Assembly (NCBI GenBank): GCA_958295665.1
Contig: OY282558.1
Location: 349,723,034-349,787,033 of the forward strand
DNA from: Tipula vernalis
Taxonomy: Eukaryota > Arthropoda > Insecta > Diptera > Tipulidae
Reading direction: 5' to 3'
Length of the DNA stretch: 64,000 nucleotides
The notes below the pieces were generated by a model. It made no database searches and was not told the DNA's origin. It saw nothing but the letters and a program-made list of their open reading frames with translations. Below are positions 56,575 through 64,000 of this stretch, piece after piece. The first letter of the stretch is position 1; every line of letters starts with the position of its first letter. A program made the position numbers and the translations under genes.

Positions 56575-57186
56575 ACCCTACCGGCAAAGGGTTAGTGTTA
56601 AAACCTCGCAAATCTTTTATATCGCTATAAAATTTCTCGAATTTTTTTATCTTGAAATGCAAAAAATTCAAATTAACCTTTTTTTTAATTTAGGTAAGTA
56701 GAAAATATTTTTTTTGGAATCCTTACATTTCAGAAATTTCGAAACAAAAATCCAGAAAAATATTTTGTTAATGTAAATGAAAACTTTCAATTTTGAGCAT
56801 TTACATTAACAGTTATGATTTTGCATAAAGTCACATAAATAGAATTGTTAAAATTTATTACATATTAATATTAATATACATTATAATATTTCAATATTTA
56901 ATAATCGTTTAACAAACAATCAAACTACAAATAATTAAAAATTCCACCCTCGAATCCCGAATAATTAATAAAATTTTGTACAATTTTACAAAATCGAATT
57001 ATTTATTAGCGATTCGAGATAATTCGGGGTTTTGATTTCGAGATTTTAGCAGATCAACCGATATCAAAGACGTTATGGATCTAACGTTGGGCGAGTCTTC
57101 ACCATCTTATGGAACTGTTCGTTTCTGTGTCGGTGTATTTACGGCGTAAATCAACCAAAATCATAAACATTTTAAAAGGAACTTAT
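56575..57186. other. AT-rich non-coding stretch
   Basis: A further TCCAGAAAAATATTT unit lies near 56749, resembling the inner minisatellite. Nothing else recognised. Confidence 0.4.
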
Positions 57187-57327
57187 AGAAAATATCTTGC
57201 ATGGACATTTGCATATGAAAAAGCTAACAGCAAGATGGGTGCTGCATTGCCTCAATATCGATCAGAAGCGCGAACGAGTAACCACCTCACGGAAATTTTA
57301 TTATCAATTCAGGAAACATTTCAGCTG
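57187..57327 (+). pseudogene. Mariner transposase fragment
   Basis: One frame reads ILHGHLHMKKLTARWVLHCL followed by NIDQKRERVTTS, which matches the segment of mariner transposases just before the first catalytic Asp (HLHMRKLxARWVPxxLTxxQKxxR). A decayed GxSSPSYGTV helix-turn-helix end may lie near 57085. The catalytic core, C-terminus and element ends are not visible. The longer open frame at 57109-57345 overlaps in another frame and is not the gene. Confidence 0.7.
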
Positions 57328-57359
57328 AAAGCTAGTGATCATTAAGTATTTCCTAAAGA

Positions 57360-58509
57360 TTAATTGCAGGATTATTAATATGTAAATTAAGAGCTACATA
57401 TATTCAACATTTCTAAGGCATTAGGCATCAATAAAATGAAATTGAAACCAAAATCAACTACATAACCGTCTGTATGATTTTTGACTTTCTGGATTATGGT
57501 ATGGATTATGTGTTATGGATTATGTGTAATATATAATTACACATGTATCCGTTTCTGATTTGCTATGTACAGTATTTTTGAGGTTTTGCCCTTGCGATGT
57601 CCAATTTCCAACCGCGCAGTCTTACCTAAGCCATCCCTTTTATCGACTGTATAATGTATGCAAATGTATGCAAAGACTACTACAAATTATTTAGAAATTT
57701 TCTATTATGAATTGTAGTATGCCATAAGAATTTTTCAGTAAAATATTTTTTTCCTGCATAGAATACGCATAAAGCAAGCCATGTTTTTTATGAAATACAA
57801 TACCATATATACTGTGGCATTTGAGAACGTAACCGTTTTAATCAGTAACACAATTAAGGCAGTGATCAAATCCAACAAAAATGTTTATAGAAGCCGCATT
57901 ATTTCTGTGACGCACGCATACTATTAAATCCAAAACCTACTATTTCTATAAGTGTTAGTGAGAATTTCTAATATCGAAACCAAAAAGTACATCGCATCGT
58001 TCGTACTACTCAAAACTATTGTATATAGTATAGTATAGATTAAGATAGCCCAGATAGCCCTCCATCTTGTAGATAGTCGAATAGTGTGAATTGGTTAGGG
58101 TTTCTTTATCGATTTTAACATAAGACATACAGTTTTGTTTTTTTAATGTGTTATGTGCTGCGTATAGTGTTACCACTTTGGATACAATTGTATCCATTTG
58201 ATATAGTTGCGTTCTCTCAGATACGTTTTTCTGCTGAAAAATTACTAAAAATTTGGTGATATAAGCCTCCTTATAATAACCATCAATGAGATTTAAATTG
58301 GAAAGATTTGGATTCCTCTCTCCTGATCAAACGGATACAAGCTCATTTTTTCGAGTGGTAACGCTGGCTGCGTAGCCTGTTACATAGAGTTGTGCATCAT
58401 TGTCGATTTCTATTTTTTTGCAGATAAGAATCGTTTTCTAGGATCTCCTCAAAATCGGTTAAATCCATTTCTTCGTATAATGAGTTTTCATTATTTGACT
58501 GCATTAATT
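57360..58509. other. AT-rich non-coding stretch
   Basis: Nothing assigned, although 58380-58509 (minus) may still be the acidic tail of the P-like transposase to the right, with runs such as EEMDLTDFEEILEND near 58443-58490. Confidence 0.4.
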
Positions 58510-59836
58510 CCTTGTAATTCATTTTTGTTGTGCGCGAACATATCTAATCTTATTTTCTTCTCACATTCCACGACTTCTGTGTAAGATACTCGATACCTGC
58601 AGCAAGCTAATGAACGAGAGAGCCTAAATCTACCTTCCAAATCGTCGGATTGTAATTTTCCGATTAAAACATAATCGACTTTACTACTACTTTGGTAAGT
58701 TCGAGAGCCTTTGAAGTATTTGTTGTTAAGGTACCTCTATTATTAGTACTGGAGCTCCAAAAATCGAGCCAAGTTAAAAAAAAATTCTAAAAACAAAAAA
58801 CGATTTAGTTGGCAGAGCTGATTCCAATCTTTTCCAACTACCCTTGAATTTTCCTTTCGTATTCACTATATTCCACCATTTTCTTATAGTAAAACAAAAT
58901 TCAGCTGTTACTTTCATTTCGTCATATTGATATAAAGCAGCAATCATAGATTCTTGGAATAAGTTATCTACTAAGGTGACATTTTGTCGTTCTATTTGTA
59001 AAGATTTGACTATCGTTTTATTTGTAAAGGGAGTCAAAATTCGAAAACGATCAGGAAAATAGAATGATTTATTAACATTTAACCAATTCACCCAATTATT
59101 TCTTATATTTTGGATAAATGAACGCTATCATATTGGTAAAAAAATGTCATATCAGGAAAATCTGGATTAACGAAAACATTATTTTCTGACCAAAATCTTG
59201 AGAACATGTTCTGATTAATCCGGTTATCATCGGTAATTATTACTACTACTTTAAAATTAAGACTTTGCACAAATTGAATGACAGATTTGGACAAGTCGTA
59301 TAATGTTTCACCAGTAGGTTGTAGCACTGGAAACAATCGAACAATTTGCTTAAAATTGCCAAAAATTGATTTTATCATGAATGCCATTACAGTTCTGGCA
59401 CATTCTGTAGGTTCGTTTACAGCTTGACCCACAATGTTATTACTTTTATATTGTAAGCTACTCTCAATATAAATTTCGTCTATTAAAAGAGCGATATACT
59501 TTCTGTTTTCAGTAACGCCCTTTGCAATAAATATTTGGGGTAATATCAAATTTTTTTTTAAATGTTATGCGTCGCTGCAGAATGGGCATAAATTAAAAAT
59601 GCAAATACAATGGTATCGGAATCGTATCTTGGTCGTTTTCTGTTTGAAAGTTCGACCTGATTAATTATGACATCTAATTTGCCTAAATGGAGGAAATCTT
59701 CGTCTGTGTCTCTAACCTTTCCTAAACAGTCCCAAGCACTATTTAATAAAAGCTCGCGATTTTTAGCAATTTCATTAGATTCCTTGCGGTAGTTGAATAA
59801 GATATATGAAATTTGAGACCGTTTCGAAATTCTCAT
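58510..59836 (-). pseudogene. P-element / THAP9-like transposase remnant
   Basis: On the minus strand four pieces follow in order. 59836-59558: SDTIVFAFLIYAHSAATHNI. 59549-59103: IALLIDEIYIES with the first catalytic Asp, VVVIITDDNRINQNMF with the second, and YDSVHLSK. 59091-58774: NNWVNWLNVNKSFYFPDRF onwards. About 58700-58515: DYVLIGKLQSDDLEGRFRLSRSL and VVECEKKIRL, the C-terminal acidic-residue region. These match the RNase H-like transposase core and insertion domain of the P superfamily. The N-terminal THAP zinc finger was not found. The pieces are joined by single-base frameshifts, a gap near 59555, and a larger loss between 58774 and 58700. Active relatives cut element DNA in the nucleus using GTP as cofactor. 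Confidence 0.85.
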
Positions 59837-59839
59837 GTT

Positions 59840-62800
59840 TCAAAGCCACATTTCTAAATCCGCGCTAAATATTTCTAAATCTTAAGGCGAAAAAATTGAT
59901 CGCATTATCGTGTAAATTGTTTCTCCTCCGTAATTTTCTTACTCTGGAATTTATTCTAGAAGACAGAAAACGATATTTTTCGAAATAAAATCATTTTGTT
60001 ATTCCATCGGAGCTTATGTAATTATTTGGTAATTCCACTGGAATTTAGGTTACCAATAATATCTCGAGTTGAATTTTAGTTTCCGGTGGAGTGGAGTGGA
60101 TATTGGAACTCATGATAACCCCTTAGTATTTTTATGACAAACTTATTACACTACATCACACATTTTAGTGATATTCCATAGTTGTGTAGAGGTTAAATAT
60201 CTAGTAAACGTGAAAAATATTGGAGAAATATGCAGTAGCTTTCGTCCAATTTTAACCGCTGTCAGACAAATATTGTAGTATTTAGCTTCATGAAGCTGAC
60301 TATTATAAGAAAAATACTAAAATAATATGTAGAAATATGATAGTGTAATATCGGCCTAAGGCAAAAATAAAAAATTGGACATTAATTTATGAGTTTAATT
60401 TTGCGTACAGCAACTTATTCTCAGTACAATTTTTCTTCCGTTTTTTTTTCACTTATGTACATGACTTCCCATTTTTCTGTTTTTGTTTTGGTATATTTAA
60501 TATACCATATATCATAACTGAAAAAGCCTTAATAAATCAAAAATACGTATTTGTTTTGTTTTTTCTATGAAACTCGACTTATGACCCAAATCGACTTAAG
60601 ACCGATGTCGTTAGTCAAAGAATGTCTATAGTTATATACGTACACTTTTAACCGCGATATTATAGTACTTATTATGGTAAATGTTCCAGGCATGCGAGTT
60701 AAACTGGGGTAAAGACAGCATAAACGTCGATTTTATTTGGTCTGAATAATTTATGAGATTTTCGAGGTTAAGACAATTCTTTTTTTTTTTTTTTTTGTCA
60801 AACCAATTAAGCTAATTCAGAAACGGAGATCTCTGATTACCCATTTCTCACTTTGACTTATTTCCAGAATCTTTTGTTTAATGTTTTACTACCTTTGAAG
60901 ATTGCCATCTATCCTGCCCTGCATATAGTACATTTCACAAAAATAATAAACAGAGACAATTTTATTGCAATATAAACCTTCTAAAGTCTTCGGTACAATA
61001 ATAAAAATAATAACATTCATTACTTCTTATCTAAATAAATAAAGTATAAACAAATTGGTTTGGATTATCCCAGGTCACTTCAAGATAAAACAAAAACAAA
61101 ACAGAAAATGCTAAATATAAATAAAACTGACGCTTAAAAGATAAACCCAATTTTTTTTATTGTCCATCTTTATAATTTTCCTACAATCAACCTTTCAAAT
61201 ATTTCAGATTTTTTTGCTCATCGTTTCATCTTTTTATCCTTTTCTATTTAGTACAAAATATCCTTAAACTTTGGCTCAGAAAAGCACAAAAAATGAATAC
61301 GCACACAGTATACAAAAAAAAAATTCAATTGGTGTAAAAATATCTGCAAGGAAGACGATACTGTAAGTGTGTTTGCTTAGAAATTAACTACTCTACAGTT
61401 TTTTTTGTGCTATCGATATGTATCTTCGTTTTAAGAGCTATGCTTAAGACACATAAATGCTATTTGTATTCATTAAGGATATATTGGGATATGTGAGAAG
61501 GATATGAAGAGCATGCCAATTCTATACTTTTAGTATTTAAAATTTAAATTTTGATTTTTTTTTTAATTATGTACTCGTAGTTGGCCTGACCCATAATAAA
61601 CATTTTCCTATAAACGCCTTTTGTTGTTGGTGTCATTATCCGTGCGATAAAATGGATTGCTTATTGATACTTAAAACCTTGAATAAAGATGATTGGTTTG
61701 GTTATTGATTTATCGTATGTTGGCATTTTCTAAGAAATAAAATAAAATATCGTTAGTGTAAATATAGCTATGGTGTTTGGTTTCAATTTTAAGGTTGGTG
61801 TATCTCAAATCGCATGAAATCCACTGAATAAATACGAATTTTTGGATTTATACTATGTTAACACAAAATCAATTTATGATTTATAAAGAAATACAAATCA
61901 TAAATAATTAAAGTAATTATAGATTTTAGTATAACTCCTGTCTGTTCGTTTCTTTTTTCTAAAAGTTAGTGTCGCACTTTCCGATTACTTATGAAGCTCT
62001 TCAACGAACCGACGCAAACGGAATATATCGTTCAAAAATAATTGACACCCTTCGGTGCGCGAGTAACATAAATCAATTTACAAGCTAAGCAATGCTAGAT
62101 CAGCTTTCATGGAATGCTGTCTGTGTGCCTGTTGCAACGGAATTACAAATAAGAACTCTTTAGAACTGAATACTGAACTCATACTGAATTCTTAAATATC
62201 CCTAAAATTATCTGCCTTGAGAATTTAACTTACAATATTTGTTTAGGCCAAATCGATTTTTCATCCAGAAATAAATAAATAAACTTACAGAGATCCGAAA
62301 TTTTGCACACGTACACCCAGGGTCGGTCACAATACAACTTTATGGACATTTTTTGTCATATGACATTTTTGACACCTGTCAAAAATTGAAAGTAATTTTT
62401 ATGAAATATTTATATGGCAAGTGGCCTATCATTTTAAACGGTGTGTGCCCTCAACATCGCTGATTTACAAAAATTGTTGATACCTCTCAAGTCAAGGTGA
62501 GTACATGCCGAGAACTGAATGGCATGAGGATGTCTAAATTTATATGTCAAGTCACTGGTCATGGTCACTGGTTTGCGGATGGTGGATGTTAACAAAGGTA
62601 AGTTGAAAATGGTCAAACCAAACAACTACCCTACATCATTTTATCAATATTGATTAACTGACTTTAAATCGTCTTTGTACGTTTGTGATAATTTGAGATT
62701 TGACTGTACTGCTTAGCAACCAAATGCCCAAAAAAAGGTTCAATTATTATTTGATGTGGATTAATAACGTGTAATAAAATAAAGGAATTACAAATTAAGA

Positions 62801-64000
62801 AAATAGAATCAATCTGGAAGTTGTTTTCGACGTTTGGTGTACGTGATTAGCGAACATTAACCTTTTGTCATGTATAAAATTGTCATGAATCAATAAAACC
62901 ACTTGAGAAATTTCAAATCTCTTTCGTAAAGATCTTGTATCAGCTAAGTATAAACTTAAAATGTTTCACCGGAGTAGTATGTTTTAGTCTACCTCTTAGT
63001 ACTGTTTCGCGTAACACTTTGAAAACGCTTATGTTTAGTGGTATTATTAGGATCAGCTTATTAATGGGCTAATTATATGGTTATTTTCCCTTGCCTTGAC
63101 TAGTTAATATTTGCGTAAAGGATGAGCTTATATTTCTCGCTAGTCTTTCCTCAATATTTGGTAAGAAACTAAAAGTAGTCCAAAGAGTTATGCTATGGGT
63201 TCTGAAGATATTATTTTTAGAATCGTAAATACAAAGGTACAATGGTGAAACTAAGATTTTGAGGACCTCGCAAACAAATTTGTGAGGATTCTACCGAATT
63301 TGAATGAGAAAACTCAATAAATTTGTATTTTTATTGTCACATTGACCAATAATCGGTACAGACAGGCGTGTCATTAGGTCTTGTGTCATCATGTTTTCAG
63401 GTTAGTTTTTAATAAAAATTTAAATATTCCCGTGAAGGTTGGGTCTATCTTTAACCTTCAAATTTTCCATTTCAAAATATGAAAATTTCGACACTGGACT
63501 TTTCTTAACTGAACAAAAGGTTCACATAAAGTGTTCTGGATTCTACTCCATTTTTATCGCATATCGGTCAGTTATGCGTTACACTTTGGTACTTAACAAG
63601 GTAATTTAAAATGTCTCTCTGCTTTATCTGTACGATATTAGGAAATGCCACAAACATTTTTAGAAACTAAATTGTTTCCTATTTACAAGTATAATAGAGA
63701 CACACTTTTGGAATAGTAGTATTGGAATAACCACTAGAATATGCTCATCAGTATGGAATATTCCATTACGAAATATCATACTACAGCATAAGGTACACTA
63801 TGTTTCAGTAAGGCATACGGTACACTACGGCTTACGGTACACAATGGCATATTTCAAAAAGGCATAAAATAAATCGGGAAAACATTTTTAAAATATTTTT
63901 CGCTTAATAAAATAAAATAAACAACAATAACCGGGACCTTATTTGACAATCGTATAGGAAAGTGTTTCGAAAGGATGTTTGGATAATATATTCAAGTTGT
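59840..64000. other. AT-rich non-coding stretch to the window end
   Basis: No gene or element recognised. A T tract lies near 60779-60796. Near 62430-62500 a less AT-rich stretch ends in AAG|GTGAGTAC, a good splice-donor shape, but no open frame with family features supports an exon. Near 63790-63840 a short TACGGTACACTACGG repeat is seen. Confidence 0.4.

Noticed and set aside
57109..57345. Plus-strand 78-codon frame
   Set aside because: The mariner similarity is in a different frame of the same DNA, so this frame is a shadow.
1..64000. CRISPR arrays, bacterial operons, ribosome binding sites
   Set aside because: The sequence is eukaryotic in all respects. The arrays present are minisatellites or satellites without unique spacers.

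Overview
This window looks like a transposon-rich, non-genic or intronic stretch of an arthropod genome, most likely an insect and perhaps a fly. The base composition is strongly AT-rich, no host gene with intact exons can be recognised, and the readable coding pieces are decayed mobile-element proteins of types common in insects. The assignment to flies is weak. It rests on many short ATGTA/TACAT runs and on a GTGTTTTGTG-rich stretch near 2.3-2.8 kb that resembles a dipteran 5' leader.

Layout. 0-3.6 kb: the C-terminal tail of a CXC (tesmin/TSO1-type) cysteine-rich protein at the left edge, then a possible promoter and leader. 4.6-7 kb: a dispersed repeat with a TTGAGTT minisatellite, split by a palindromic tandem-repeat element and a TATGATGG minisatellite. 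7-9 kb: two LINE remnants. 9.6 kb: a hairpin MITE. 11.1-12.5 kb: a broken copy of a multicopy arthropod cysteine-rich/DGAxxxFKN protein family, followed by a 42-bp minisatellite and a long TA microsatellite. 16.4-17.6 kb: a solo LTR nested inside another solo LTR. 18.25-19.86 kb: a Tc1-like element turned into a giant hairpin. 20.7 kb: a MITE. 21.4-23.7 kb: a palindrome of 176-bp satellite units containing an internally deleted mariner/Tc1-type element. 24.5-26.5 kb: a Gypsy gag-pol remnant. 28.8-29.7 kb: another palindromic repeat element, abutting a structurally complete Harbinger element (29.68-31.59 kb). 32.7 kb: a MITE. 33.25-37 kb: an LTR fragment and a cluster of LINE fragments from at least three lineages. 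43.5-45.9 kb: a solo LTR and a LINE. 49.9 and 52.7 kb: two MITEs with clear target duplications. 53.5-54.4 kb: a second copy of the TTGAGTT repeat. 55-56.6 kb: nested inverted minisatellites. 57.2 kb: a mariner fragment. 58.5-59.8 kb: a P-element/THAP9-like transposase remnant. The last 4 kb holds nothing recognisable.

No gene set works together here; the window records repeated insertion. The best-supported structures are the Harbinger element (matching termini, TTA target duplication, three canonical short introns, one clear stop), the nested solo LTRs, the Tc1 hairpin, and the 21.4-23.7 kb palindrome, whose repeat phase independently confirms the size of the element inserted in it. The most unusual theme is that four elements of unrelated sequence share one architecture: inverted arms that are themselves tandem arrays (foldback-like).
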